A stretch of DNA of 64,000 nucleotides from Methanoculleus sp. (GTDB lineage Archaea > Halobacteriota > Methanomicrobia > Methanomicrobiales > Methanoculleaceae): the NCBI RefSeq assembly GCF_030019085.1, contig NZ_JASEFJ010000002.1, forward strand, positions 62,001 to 126,000. The letters are read 5' to 3'. The stretch's first letter is position 1. Every line of letters starts with the position of its first letter. The notes below the pieces were generated by a model. It searched no databases and was not told the origin of the DNA. It saw only the letters and a list, made by a program, of their open reading frames with translations. The translations under genes were made by a program, and so were the position numbers. Below, one piece after another: positions 43,935 to 52,149 of this stretch.

Positions 43935-44372
43935 ATGAAGGCAAGGGATACGGTGCGGGCCCGTGGAGATCCTCTGGTCAGGGCAACCCACCCGACAACT
44001 TTTGAGGTGACGAAGGATATGACACTGACAGAGGCTGGTGACTGTATCATCGGCGTGGCCGCCGACAAAGGTGCCGCCGACCTCGATCCCGACCTGAGGG
44101 CGCTACTCCGGGACGACCGGGCGGTATTGATGACCCGACTTACTGCAGGGGGCGAGACGGTCGTCGTCCGTTCAAGAGGCAGCGCAGCGCTCAGCCTCGA
44201 TCACCCGACCGATCTCGTATGGCGGCGGAGCGACTTCATCTCCGACCGGACTGTTGGCATCCGCTCCGACAGGGTTGCGGTGACCCTTCCCGGGGGTTTC
44301 GTGGCGGCGCTCCAGCGAGGAGAGGAACTGGTTGTAGAACTGGAGGTGGAGATCCCCGACGATGAGAACTGA
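43935..44372 (+). CDS. DUF371 family protein
   Basis: 145 residues, with RARGDPLVRATHPTTFEVTKDM and LTEAGDCIIGVAADKGAADL, the motifs of archaeal DUF371 (conserved in methanogens, function unknown). The sequence ends with an acidic tail. Convergent with xseB, 71 bases away. Divergent from the HVO_0476-type gene. Confidence 0.88.
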   Translation: MKARDTVRARGDPLVRATHPTTFEVTKDMTLTEAGDCIIGVAADKGAADLDPDLRALLRDDRAVLMTRLTAGGETVVVRSRGSAALSLDHPTDLVWRRSDFISDRTVGIRSDRVAVTLPGGFVAALQRGEELVVELEVEIPDDEN

Positions 44373-44443
44373 TCGTGGGTGAAGGTCTCCTGATCCCACT
44401 GCTCCAGCATGCCTCGTTGCGCATCCGCCGCAGTCCTGATCTC

Positions 44444-44629
44444 TCAGCGGTCGCGCCCGAGCTCAGTGAGTTTCATCTCGGCCGTGGTAAGGAGATCCTC
44501 GCACCGCTTCACAAGGAGCGCGCCGCGTTCGTAGATGGCGATGCTCTCCTCAAGGCTCGTATCACCGTCTTCGAGTTTACGGATGATCTCCCGGAGTTCT
44601 TCAAGCATCTCTTCAAAGGTCTCTGTCAT
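44444..44629 (-). CDS. xseB: Exodeoxyribonuclease VII, small subunit
   Basis: 61 residues, somewhat short. The pattern FEEMLEELREIIRKLEDGD, LEESIAIYERGALLVKRCE is the XseB helical hairpin that assembles on XseA. Overlaps the xseA stop by 17 bases on the same strand. Bacterial-type, so probably gained by lateral transfer. Confidence 0.93.
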   Translation of the reverse strand: MTETFEEMLEELREIIRKLEDGDTSLEESIAIYERGALLVKRCEDLLTTAEMKLTELGRDR

Positions 44630-45860
44630 ACGTTATATCCTCCACAACGGCGTTCGCCCGGCCGTCTTTCATGCGGAGCGCCACGTGCTCACCTGCCTGG
44701 AGATCACGCGCACTCCGCGCGATCCTCCCGTCTGACTCGATGATACAGTAGCCTCGATCGAGTACGGCAAGCGGGTTCTGCGCTTCAAGCCTCGTGCTGA
44801 GTTCCGTGAGGACGGAGCGCTCACGCTGTAGCCGGGCAAGTGCAGCCCTCTCAAGGCGCTCCTGGTGTTCGGCAAGCCGCTGCATACGCTCGTGAACCCG
44901 GCGCGCGAGTCGGCGGGGGTGCATCCGCTCCCGCAGGTCATCAACATCGCTCTGTGCTCTCTCCAGGCGTTGCTGGACAAGGGAGCGAATCCGCTCCTCG
45001 TATCCTCGAAGTTCACGGAGTACTTCCTGCCGCTCGGGCACCGCCCGCTCCGCCGCTGCTGAGGGTGTTGGCGCCCGGAGGTCTGCCGCAAAATCGCAGA
45101 GGGTGGTGTCCACCTCGTGTCCGACGGCGCTGATAACCGGCGTCCTGCACGCGGCAACGGCCCGCACAACCTCCGGGTGGTTGAAGGGAAAAAGGTCCTC
45201 GAAACTCCCACCCCCACGTCCGACGATTATTACGTCTACAAGCCCGTCGATCCGCCGGATCGCCTCCGCGATCTCGGTGTGCGCCCCATCACCCTGGACG
45301 GCCGTCGGCGAGACGATCACCTCGACAGGATAACGCCTGGAGATTACAGAGAGAATGTCCTTCAACGCTGCGCCGCTACTCGATGTGACAACGCCGATAC
45401 GTCGGGGAAAGACCGGAAGGGGGCGTTTCCGCCCGGGCTCAAATAACCCTTCAGCTTCGAGATCACGTTTCCATCGCTCGACCATGAGAAATCGCTCGCC
45501 AGGGCCTGCCGGGATCATCTCCCGGACGATAAACTGGTACCTGCCGTGCGGTTCGTAGACCTCCACAGACCCCCAGGCAAGGACGTCCATACCGTCTTTC
45601 GGGGTGAAGGTTAGTGCTGATGCGGTGGTGCGCCACATGACGCAGTTGATCACTGCAATCCTCCCGCCACTCTGTTCGGAGAGTGAGAAGTAGCGGTGGC
45701 CGGAGTTATGGTTCCGGTAATTGGTCACCTCTCCTCGCAACCAGATCTGGTGCAGGCGTGCGTCATCAAGGAGGTCGCATATAAGCCCGGAAACCTCCGA
45801 AACCCGGAGTATCGGGCTACCGAACCGTTCCGGACTGGTGGCATGACTGCCAGGCATCAT
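44613..45860 (-). CDS. xseA: Exodeoxyribonuclease VII, large subunit
   Basis: Catalytic subunit of an ATP-independent single-strand DNA exonuclease. 415 residues: N-terminal OB domain (ILRVSEVSGLICDLLDDARL, VWLRGEVTNYRNH-type), the catalytic domain with RIGVVTSSSGAALKDIL, VIIVGRGGGSFEDL and VISAVGHEVDTTL, and a coiled-coil C-terminus of 130 residues with many Arg/Glu. The start is the ATG at 45860; the frame opens at a TTG just before. A TATA element shared with the divergent isomerase gene lies about 25 bases away, giving a leaderless or very short leader. Confidence 0.95.
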   Translation of the reverse strand: MMPGSHATSPERFGSPILRVSEVSGLICDLLDDARLHQIWLRGEVTNYRNHNSGHRYFSLSEQSGGRIAVINCVMWRTTASALTFTPKDGMDVLAWGSVEVYEPHGRYQFIVREMIPAGPGERFLMVERWKRDLEAEGLFEPGRKRPLPVFPRRIGVVTSSSGAALKDILSVISRRYPVEVIVSPTAVQGDGAHTEIAEAIRRIDGLVDVIIVGRGGGSFEDLFPFNHPEVVRAVAACRTPVISAVGHEVDTTLCDFAADLRAPTPSAAAERAVPERQEVLRELRGYEERIRSLVQQRLERAQSDVDDLRERMHPRRLARRVHERMQRLAEHQERLERAALARLQRERSVLTELSTRLEAQNPLAVLDRGYCIIESDGRIARSARDLQAGEHVALRMKDGRANAVVEDITYDRDL

Positions 45861-45880
45861 CAAAACCTATTATGCCAATG

Positions 45881-45890
45881 TTTTATATCA
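45881..45890. promoter_or_regulatory. Shared TATA element between xseA and the isomerase-like gene
   Basis: TTTTATATCA reads as a TATA box on the plus strand and as TGATATAAAA on the minus strand; it is the only AT-rich element in the short gap between the divergent genes (start codons at 45860 and 45924). Confidence 0.5.
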
Positions 45891-45923
45891 AGTAGTATTA
45901 TGGGTTGTTTCGCTGTCTCAACC

Positions 45924-46724
45924 ATGTTCTTTCACGAGTACACATGCGATCAGATCTTTGACTACATCAGTGAATCAGGTCTTGATTCCCTTGAGTTCTG
46001 GGTTGAGACGCCGCACTTCTGGGTTCGCGGTTGCCCTGAAGATGAAATTTCGGGTTGTATCGCCGGCCACCCGGAACTCTCGCCCATCACAGTCCATGCC
46101 CCCTCGCTTGACCTGAACCCCTGCTCTATAAACCCCAGGGTTGCCGAGATCTCGGTCGAATACACGATCGAGGCGATACGGATGGCGGAGAGGATCGGCG
46201 CCGCCGTTGTCACTGTCCATCCAGGGAGACGAACGGCGAAACGAGAGCCAAGCGCCCCAGACTACAAGAGGTTTGAGACTTACGTCGCGAGGCTCGAGGA
46301 GGTAGCGGAGGAGACAGGGGTGAAGGTGGCGATCGAGAATATGGAACCGCGCATAAACACCCTGCTCGCAACGGCAGAGGATGTGGCTGAGGTGCTCGAA
46401 CGTGAGCCATGGCTCTGGCTTACGTTTGATATGGGACATGCCATGATGAATTCCCAGGCGGAGGTGGGGCGTTTTCTCGATCTCTGCATCGAGCGAATTG
46501 TAAACGTCCATGTCAGTGCACTTGGAGGGAACGGCCGGCCGCATCACCCCATCCATGACGACCCGGATGCGCTGGGGGTGCTTGCAGACCTTGCCGACCG
46601 GGGGTATCCGGGTTTGCTCACCCTTGAGATAGATGATATGATCTTTCCGGCAGCGCTTTCAGCCGAAGAGAAGATCGTGCTTCTTTCGCGGGAATTGGTG
46701 GCTTTGAAGGAGGCCTTCTTCTGA
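45924..46724 (+). CDS. Sugar phosphate isomerase/epimerase-like (xylose isomerase-like TIM barrel)
   Basis: 266 residues of the AP endonuclease family 2 / xylose isomerase-like barrel, with the metal-ligand pattern TVHPGR, AIENMEPR, LTFDMGHA, NVHVSALGG and TLEIDDM (Glu). It could be an endonuclease IV-like or sugar-phosphate epimerase protein; the substrate is unknown. Start chosen at 45924 (MFFHEYTCDQIF); the ATG at 45900 lies too close to the TATA box at 45881-45890 for a promoter to work. Confidence 0.85.
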   Translation: MFFHEYTCDQIFDYISESGLDSLEFWVETPHFWVRGCPEDEISGCIAGHPELSPITVHAPSLDLNPCSINPRVAEISVEYTIEAIRMAERIGAAVVTVHPGRRTAKREPSAPDYKRFETYVARLEEVAEETGVKVAIENMEPRINTLLATAEDVAEVLEREPWLWLTFDMGHAMMNSQAEVGRFLDLCIERIVNVHVSALGGNGRPHHPIHDDPDALGVLADLADRGYPGLLTLEIDDMIFPAALSAEEKIVLLSRELVALKEAFF

Positions 46725-46818
46725 AGCGCTGGTTTTATTACATCTGAATGAGACCTTATCCATTAATCCCGGCAATATGCGATTGCTGGATGCTGCCGTT
46801 CTATGCGGCGTGGAGTAA

Positions 46819-48114
46819 ATGGTAGTCATAGACCTTCTGGCTGTAGAGATCGCTTTATTTATAATCTGTCTGCTTCTTTCGGGCTTCTTCTCGAGTTCAG
46901 AAGTCGCCCTCATATCGATAACACGGGCAAAGGTCCGTGCCCTCTTAAATCAGGGTCGAAAGGGAGCGGAAGCGCTCGATACCCTGAAACGCTCGACAGA
47001 CTCTCTTCTTATCACCATCCTGATAGGGAATAATGTGGTCAACGTGGCCGCTGCATCGCTGGCGACCGCGATCGCCATAGGGATCTACGGCGATCTCGGT
47101 GTCGGGATCGCAACCGGTGTTACCGTCATCCTGATGCTGATCTTCGGCGAGATCGGACCGAAGATGTATGCTTCCCGGCACACCGAGTCTCTGGCACTCG
47201 CTGTTGCCAGGCCGATCCTCTTCCTCTCGCGGGTGATCTCACCCATCCTCTGGGTTTCGGAACGCATACGGCGGCATTTTATCTCCAGCGCTGAGACTGC
47301 CGAACCGGTCGTCACGGAGGAGGAACTCAAGGAGTGGATCGACGTTGGGGAAGAGGAGGGGACGATCGAGGAGGAGGAACGGGACATGCTCTACTCTGTT
47401 CTTCGGTTTGGCGACACGACGGTTCGCGAGGTTATGACACCCCGTGTGGATGTTGTCATGATCGAGGACACGGCCACGCTCGAGAATGCTCTTACCATAT
47501 TCAACGAGACCGGTTTCTCCAGGCTCCCTGTCTACCACGGGCATATCGACAACGTCGTTGGGCTCCTGAATGTGAAAGACGTCTTTTCTGCGGTATTTCG
47601 GCAGCAGACGGGAGCGACGATCAGGGACCTGATGTACGAGCCTTACTTTGTCCCCGAGAGCAAGAAGATCGATGACCTGTTAAAAGATCTCCAGATGAAG
47701 AAACAGCACATGGCCGTTGTTCTCGACGAGTACGGGTCGTTTGCCGGGATAGTGACGGTTGAGGACATGCTCGAGGAACTCGTCGGTGAGATCATGGACG
47801 AGTTCGATGAGGAGGAGCCCGAGATCCAGCAGATCGAGGAAGGGGTATACCTGGTCGACGCGCGGACATGGGTGGAGCACATAAACGAGGATCTGAAACT
47901 CAATCTCCCGTTGATGGACACCTACGAGAGTATCGGGGGGCTGGTCATCGAAAGGCTGGGGCACATTCCGCGCCGCGGTGAGGTGGTCAGGATCGAGGAG
48001 AGCAACGTCACCCTGGTGGTTATGCAGATGCGTGGCCGTCGGATCGTCAAGGTGAAATTGATCGTCGAACCTCGAGTGATCAGGGAAGGCGGCGGTGTAG
48101 AGCCCGGAGGATGA
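46819..48114 (+). CDS. CNNM/CorC family membrane protein (DUF21 plus CBS plus CorC_HlyC)
   Basis: 431 residues: DUF21 transmembrane domain of about four spans (residues 5-145), a CBS pair (EVMTPRVDVVMIEDTATLEN, GLLNVKDVFSAVF), and a C-terminal CorC_HlyC domain (IEEGVYLVDARTWVEHIN). Family members transport or regulate Mg2+ or other divalent cations. No partner gene is seen; purN follows 8 bases later on the same strand. Confidence 0.92.
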   Translation: MVVIDLLAVEIALFIICLLLSGFFSSSEVALISITRAKVRALLNQGRKGAEALDTLKRSTDSLLITILIGNNVVNVAAASLATAIAIGIYGDLGVGIATGVTVILMLIFGEIGPKMYASRHTESLALAVARPILFLSRVISPILWVSERIRRHFISSAETAEPVVTEEELKEWIDVGEEEGTIEEEERDMLYSVLRFGDTTVREVMTPRVDVVMIEDTATLENALTIFNETGFSRLPVYHGHIDNVVGLLNVKDVFSAVFRQQTGATIRDLMYEPYFVPESKKIDDLLKDLQMKKQHMAVVLDEYGSFAGIVTVEDMLEELVGEIMDEFDEEEPEIQQIEEGVYLVDARTWVEHINEDLKLNLPLMDTYESIGGLVIERLGHIPRRGEVVRIEESNVTLVVMQMRGRRIVKVKLIVEPRVIREGGGVEPGG

Positions 48115-48121
48115 TTACCAC

Positions 48122-48751
48122 ATGGAGCAAGTGATACCTCTTCGAAAGAAGCGCATTGCCTTCCTTGCCTCCGGCAGGGGATCGAATTTCCAGGCGGTGA
48201 TCGACGCCATCGCGTCCGGCGAGATCCCGGGGATTGGTGTCGGGCTGATCACCGATAACCCCCGTGCCTATGCGATCGAGCGAGCGGAACACGGCGGTAT
48301 ACCTGTTAGGGTCATAGACTACGCAGACTTCGCCTCAAAAGCCGCATACGAAGAGGCTCTTCTTGCTGCGATGCGGGATTTCCAGGCTGACCTCTTCGTA
48401 CTTGCTGGATATATGCGAATACTGGGGTCAGATATAGTTCGCGAGTTCTCTGGCAGGATGATTAACATCCACCCCGCCCTGCTGCCGGCGTTCCCCGGGC
48501 TGCACGCGCAGAGGCAGGCGATCGAGTACGGGGTGAAGGTTGCGGGCTGCACCGTTCACCTGGTGGACGATGGAACGGATACCGGTCCCATCGTCATCCA
48601 GCGATGCGTCCCTGTTCTTGAGGATGATGACGAGACAGCACTGGCCGAACGGATACTTGCTGAAGAGCACAGGGCACTCCCCCTTGCTGTCAAACTTTTC
48701 TGCGAGGATCGCCTGATCGTTGAGGGGCGACGCGTCCGGATCCGGCCATAG
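48122..48751 (+). CDS. purN: Phosphoribosylglycinamide formyltransferase (PurN)
   Basis: Transfers a formyl group from 10-formyl-THF to GAR in purine synthesis. 209 residues: FLASGRGSNFQAVIDAI at the N-terminus, RMINIHPALLPAFPGLHAQ with the Asn-His pair, and VDDGTDTGPIVIQR with the catalytic Asp. Most archaea lack it or use PurT; here it is the folate-type enzyme. The ribosome binding site is weak. CCGGCC-ATA-GGCCGG straddles the stop codon. Confidence 0.94.
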   Translation: MEQVIPLRKKRIAFLASGRGSNFQAVIDAIASGEIPGIGVGLITDNPRAYAIERAEHGGIPVRVIDYADFASKAAYEEALLAAMRDFQADLFVLAGYMRILGSDIVREFSGRMINIHPALLPAFPGLHAQRQAIEYGVKVAGCTVHLVDDGTDTGPIVIQRCVPVLEDDDETALAERILAEEHRALPLAVKLFCEDRLIVEGRRVRIRP

Positions 48752-48756
48752 GCCGG
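48742..48756 (+). repeat. Palindromic hairpin over the purN stop codon
   Basis: CCGGCC-ATA-GGCCGG is a perfect inverted repeat spanning the TAG at 48749-48751; possible terminator or processing site before the Rpr2 gene. Confidence 0.35.
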
Positions 48757-48760
48757 CATC

Positions 48761-48771
48761 AATTTATATAT
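48761..48771 (+). promoter_or_regulatory. TATA box of the RNase P Rpr2 gene
   Basis: AATTTATATAT about 50 bases upstream of the ATG at 48819. Confidence 0.55.
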
Positions 48772-48818
48772 GGCCTCACACCTCTAATTCAAGATCCACC
48801 GCCGGAACTGATCGCACC

Positions 48819-49136
48819 ATGGTAGACACGACACGAAAATCGGGTTCCCGCAGGCTTGCCCGGGAGAGGATTGACATTCTCTTTGAGCGGGCCGCCGAGT
48901 TCTACCCTGAGAACCCGGAGTGGAGCAACCGGTGCGTGGAACTGGCCCGCAAGATAGGTATGCGTCACCGGGTGCGGATCGAACCGTTGCTGAAACGCCG
49001 GTTCTGTCGCAGGTGCAACTCATACCTGGTACCTGGTTCAAACGCGAGGGTCCGGATTCACCGGGGTCGGGTGGTCGTCACCTGCCTTAACTGTGGGCAT
49101 CGCTCGCGATACCCGACAGGGAGGCTGCGGCTATGA
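48819..49136 (+). CDS. rnp4: RNase P protein component Rpr2/Rpp21 (Rnp4)
   Basis: Protein subunit of archaeal RNase P, which trims tRNA 5' leaders. 105 residues: a basic N-terminal helix pair (ARERIDILFERAAEFYPENP), then a zinc ribbon RRFCRRCNSYLVPG and VTCLNCGHRSRYP. Standard Rpr2 layout. It overlaps the next gene by 4 bases (ATGA), so it is coupled to the YhbY-family protein. Confidence 0.95.
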   Translation: MVDTTRKSGSRRLARERIDILFERAAEFYPENPEWSNRCVELARKIGMRHRVRIEPLLKRRFCRRCNSYLVPGSNARVRIHRGRVVVTCLNCGHRSRYPTGRLRL

Positions 49137-49393
49137 GCATGGAGTCTTTTCAGGGTCTAAGACCCACCGTCTGGATCGGGAAACAGGGTGTCACGAGCGT
49201 CATGATCGATGAGATCCGGAGGCAGCTCAAGAGCCGGAAGGTCGTCAAGGTGCGATGGCTACGCAATACCGAGGTCGATCCTGTAAAGGTGGCGGACGTT
49301 GCCGGTGCGGTTCTGGTCGAGGTTCGAGGTCGGACACTTGTTCTCAAGGAACGACGGGACGGATCTTCAGGGTCGAGTCCTCGAAATATATAA
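49133..49393 (+). CDS. YhbY/CRM-domain RNA-binding protein
   Basis: 86 residues, with LRPTVWIGKQGVTSVMIDEI, LKSRKVVKVRWLRNTE and the AGAVLVEVRGRTLVLKE strand, the CRM fold of the YhbY family. In bacteria it associates with pre-50S ribosomes; in archaea the role is open. Its stop codon overlaps the TATA element of the ribosomal cluster. Coupled to Rpr2. Confidence 0.93.
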   Translation: MSMESFQGLRPTVWIGKQGVTSVMIDEIRRQLKSRKVVKVRWLRNTEVDPVKVADVAGAVLVEVRGRTLVLKERRDGSSGSSPRNI

Positions 49394-49395
49394 AA
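49384..49395 (+). promoter_or_regulatory. TATA box of the S19e ribosomal/SRP cluster
   Basis: AAATATATAAAA, a near-ideal archaeal TATA box, overlaps the YhbY stop codon; transcript start would fall near 49415, about 30 bases before the S19e ATG. Confidence 0.7.
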
Positions 49396-49444
49396 CATTA
49401 CCGGACGAATATGTAAAGACTGTTAGCGAGAGTGAGGTTCATCC

Positions 49445-49894
49445 ATGACAACTGTATATGATATCCCTGCCGATATGTTCATCCGGCAGGTGGCAGAAGA
49501 ACTCAAGAAAAATCAGCAGATCCAGCCCCCAGATTGGGCCGCATTTGCAAAGACGGGGGTACACAAGCAGATGCCGCCAGAGAATGAAGATTGGTGGTAT
49601 GTACGGGCGGCGTCGGTTCTCCGTCGCGTCTACACCGACGGTCCGGTCGGGACACAGAGGATGCGCTCAGCCTACGGTGGCAAACGTGACCGTGGGTCGT
49701 CCCCATATCAGTTCCGGAGGGGAAGCGGTTCGATTGTGCGAAAGATCTTTCAGCAGCTCGAGGCAGCCGGTTACGTCACCCGGTCAAGTGAGGGGCGTAC
49801 GATCACCCCGGCGGGCAGATCGTTCCTCGATAATGTCGCTCATAGCCTGAAGAGAGAGGCTGCTGAGGTTGCACCGCAACTTGCAAACTACTGA
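49445..49894 (+). CDS. rps19e: 30S ribosomal protein S19e
   Basis: 149-residue archaeal/eukaryotic small-subunit protein with VYDIPADMFIRQVAEELKKN, the signature WWYVRAASVLRRVYTDGPVG and GSIVRKIFQQLEAAGYV. First gene of a seventeen-gene run. Ribosome binding GAGGTTC lies before the ATG. Confidence 0.98.
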   Translation: MTTVYDIPADMFIRQVAEELKKNQQIQPPDWAAFAKTGVHKQMPPENEDWWYVRAASVLRRVYTDGPVGTQRMRSAYGGKRDRGSSPYQFRRGSGSIVRKIFQQLEAAGYVTRSSEGRTITPAGRSFLDNVAHSLKREAAEVAPQLANY

Positions 49895-49912
49895 TCGAAG
49901 GAGGCTTGGTTG

Positions 49913-50251
49913 ATGGTTGATGACGAACTCGCGGAACTCCGTCGCCGGAGACTGGAGCAGATGCAGCGGCAGGCGATGGAGCAACAGGCTGTGGAGGAGG
50001 AGCTGGCACGACAACAGCAGATGGCTGCACAGATCCGAACTGTTTTGATGGAGATCCTCGAGCCTGAAGCGAGGGAGAGGCTAAATACCATCAAGTTGAC
50101 ACGGCCGGATTTTGCAAAAGCTGTTGAACAGCAGCTGGTTATGCTGGCCCAGAGCGGGCGGATCCGGCAACGGATCACCGATGAACAGCTAAAAACCATA
50201 CTGGTCCAGCTGACGCCATCAAAGAAAGATTTCAGGATAATGCGGAAATAA
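49913..50251 (+). CDS. DNA-binding protein of the PDCD5 family
   Basis: 112 residues of the PDCD5/TFAR19 family (MTH1615-like): coiled N-terminal helix rich in Gln/Glu/Arg (RRRRLEQMQRQAMEQQ), then RERLNTIKLTRPDFAKAVEQ and SGRIRQRITDEQLKTIL. GGAGG lies 8 bases before the ATG, which sets this start over a TTG 3 bases earlier. Always found between S19e and L39e in this archaeal cluster; function in archaea unknown. Confidence 0.94.
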   Translation: MVDDELAELRRRRLEQMQRQAMEQQAVEEELARQQQMAAQIRTVLMEILEPEARERLNTIKLTRPDFAKAVEQQLVMLAQSGRIRQRITDEQLKTILVQLTPSKKDFRIMRK

Positions 50252-50253
50252 AA

Positions 50254-50844
50254 ATGGAAGTGGGGTTGCTCTTTTCGGGAGGAAAAGATAGCGCGCTGGC
50301 GGCAATCATGCTTTCACGCGACTATGAGGTAGAACTGAATACCTGTGTCTTCGATGCTGACCGGGAGGTCCCGGAGGTGCGTGCCGCTGCGGCCGCGCTT
50401 GGCCTTCCTTTCCGTAAAAGGGTGCTCGGACTCGATCTGCTTGATAAGGCTGTAGACCTTCTACTGGCCTGTGGTTACCCTAATGATGCGATCGATATGG
50501 TTCACCGGACGGCGGTAGAGATGCTGGCCGGAGACTACGCGGTGGTCGCTGACGGTATCCGGAGGGAAGACCGTGTTCCAGGTCTCGACCGCTCTGAGGT
50601 CCAGCGTCTGGAGATGACCACCGGTTGTTCTTACGTAAGACCGCTCCTTGGGTACGGTAAGTTCGAGGTGGAACGTCTTGCAGAAAAGTTTCTTCTGGTC
50701 CGCTACGGAGAGACGGGCAGCATCGGGAACGGCGACTATGAGCAGGAGATCCGGGGCGCAATCCGTGCACGCGGTATCGACCCGGCACCTTTCTTCCCTC
50801 CTCATCACCTCCAGTCTCTGGTTGTTGGCACGAGAGAGGCTTGA
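50254..50844 (+). CDS. PP-loop ATPase of unknown function (MTH1614-like)
   Basis: 196 residues starting MEVGLLFSGGKDSALAAIML, the PP-loop of the ATP-pyrophosphatase (adenylating) superfamily; also YAVVADGIRREDRVPGL with a second conserved Asp. Related families adenylate or thiolate RNA or ligate ammonia to a carboxylate. No cysteine pair or zinc site suggests a specific reaction. It is regularly found in this ribosomal cluster in archaea; the substrate is unknown. Confidence 0.87.
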   Translation: MEVGLLFSGGKDSALAAIMLSRDYEVELNTCVFDADREVPEVRAAAAALGLPFRKRVLGLDLLDKAVDLLLACGYPNDAIDMVHRTAVEMLAGDYAVVADGIRREDRVPGLDRSEVQRLEMTTGCSYVRPLLGYGKFEVERLAEKFLLVRYGETGSIGNGDYEQEIRGAIRARGIDPAPFFPPHHLQSLVVGTREA

Positions 50845-50865
50845 ATATCATCGAGAGTGAGAATC

Positions 50866-51018
50866 ATGAGTAAGTTGACAAAGGGCCGGAAGATCCGGCT
50901 GGCAAAGGCATGCGAGCAGAACCGCCGTGTGCCCGCATGGGTTATGATCAGAACCAACCGTAAGGTTACGTCGCACCCGAAGCGGCGGAACTGGAGACGG
51001 AGCAGTCTGAAGGTGTAG
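50866..51018 (+). CDS. rpl39e: 50S ribosomal protein L39e
   Basis: 50 residues: [20 protein letters not shown] and ending in [19 protein letters not shown]. Typical basic tunnel protein of the large subunit; too short for most ORF finders. GAGTGAGAA ribosome binding region before the ATG. Confidence 0.97.
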   Translation: MSKLTKGRKIRLAKACEQNRRVPAWVMIRTNRKVTSHPKRRNWRRSSLKV

Positions 51019-51023
51019 GAACT

Positions 51024-51287
51024 ATGGTAGAGACACTGAAGGAGCATATCTATGTCATCCCTCTCCGGGACGTTAAGCGTGCACCCCGGCGGAAGCGGTG
51101 CAACACCGCTATCAGGGATATCAGAGCTTTCCTGGTGCGGAACATGAAGAGCGAGGATGTCAAACTCGATCGTAGCATTAACGAGAAGGTCTGGGAGAGG
51201 GGGAGCGAGAAGCCTCCGCGAAAGATCCGCGTCCGCGCGATGAAGTTCGAGGACGGGCAGGTCCAGGCCGAGCTCGCCGAGGAGTGA
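51024..51287 (+). CDS. rpl31e: 50S ribosomal protein L31e
   Basis: 87 residues, with [39 protein letters not shown], and [21 protein letters not shown]: standard L31e near the exit tunnel. Lies 5 bases after L39e. Confidence 0.97.
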   Translation: MVETLKEHIYVIPLRDVKRAPRRKRCNTAIRDIRAFLVRNMKSEDVKLDRSINEKVWERGSEKPPRKIRVRAMKFEDGQVQAELAEE

Positions 51288-51288
51288 G

Positions 51289-51951
51289 ATGACCGGAACG
51301 ATCGATCTCGCCGGGGATCCGAATATAGGCGTCTTCGCCCGCGTATTTGAGGATATAGCGATCGTCCACCCAGTTGCACCAGCGGCGTTCACAACGGCGC
51401 TCGAGCGTGAGCTGGATGTTGAGATCGTGAAGACCTCAATCCAGGAGAGTAGCATCATCGGTTCACTCGTTTCGGGGAACAGTCGTGGACTGGTCGTCAG
51501 TGGCCTTGCCGCCGACGAGGAACTCGCTGTCCTGAGCGACTACCGGGATATCTTCCTGCTCGAAGGCTCGATGAATGCGGCGGGCAACGTAATTCTCGCG
51601 AATGATTACGTTGCCGCAGTTCATCCCGGGATGCCGGTCGATCTTGCCGAAGAGATCGGGTCGTTCCTCTCCGTGCCGGTGATCCGGCTCTCACTTGGAA
51701 GCATCAAGACCGTTGGTATGGCCGGCTTTGCTACTAACAGGGGTATCCTTGTTCACCCGAGGGCCAACGAGATGGAGATCGAAAGTCTTGAACGGGTGGT
51801 CGATCTCCCGATCGGTCTCGGGTCGGTAAACATGGGAAGCGGTCTTGTTGGCACAGGGTTGCTTGCAAACAGCAAGGGTTATCTCGCTGGATCCGCCACT
51901 ACCGGTTTTGAGCTGGGTAGAATAGAGGAAGTTCTTGGGTTTTTGGAGTGA
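51289..51951 (+). CDS. eif6: Translation initiation factor aIF6
   Basis: 220 residues with five pseudo-repeats of the pentein-like fold: [74 protein letters not shown]. Binds the large subunit to prevent premature joining. One base after L31e. Confidence 0.97.
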   Translation: MTGTIDLAGDPNIGVFARVFEDIAIVHPVAPAAFTTALERELDVEIVKTSIQESSIIGSLVSGNSRGLVVSGLAADEELAVLSDYRDIFLLEGSMNAAGNVILANDYVAAVHPGMPVDLAEEIGSFLSVPVIRLSLGSIKTVGMAGFATNRGILVHPRANEMEIESLERVVDLPIGLGSVNMGSGLVGTGLLANSKGYLAGSATTGFELGRIEEVLGFLE

Positions 51952-51957
51952 TATTTC

Positions 51958-52149
51958 ATGGAGAACCAGTATTTTGAGATTGTAGGTGCGTGCAGGATCG
52001 ATAAAGAGTGGAAACCGTTTCGCAAAGTGGTCACAGCAGCGAACGAGAACCTGGCTAAAGAGAGGGTTTTCACTGATATTGGGAGCAAACATCGCCTGAA
52101 GAGAAATTATATCACGATCGAATCGGTTAAAGTAGTAGATGGTGAGTGA
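51958..52149 (+). CDS. 50S ribosomal protein L18Ae/LX
   Basis: 63 residues: MENQYFEIVGACRIDKEWKP and RVFTDIGSKHRLKRNYITIE. The short archaeal LX form of L18a. Overlaps the prefoldin alpha start by 11 bases. Confidence 0.93.
   Translation: MENQYFEIVGACRIDKEWKPFRKVVTAANENLAKERVFTDIGSKHRLKRNYITIESVKVVDGE

Noticed and set aside
45900-45923. ATG at 45900 as start of the isomerase-like gene
   Set aside because: Only 10 bases from the TATA element, so it would lie upstream of the probable transcript start; 45924 is the better start.
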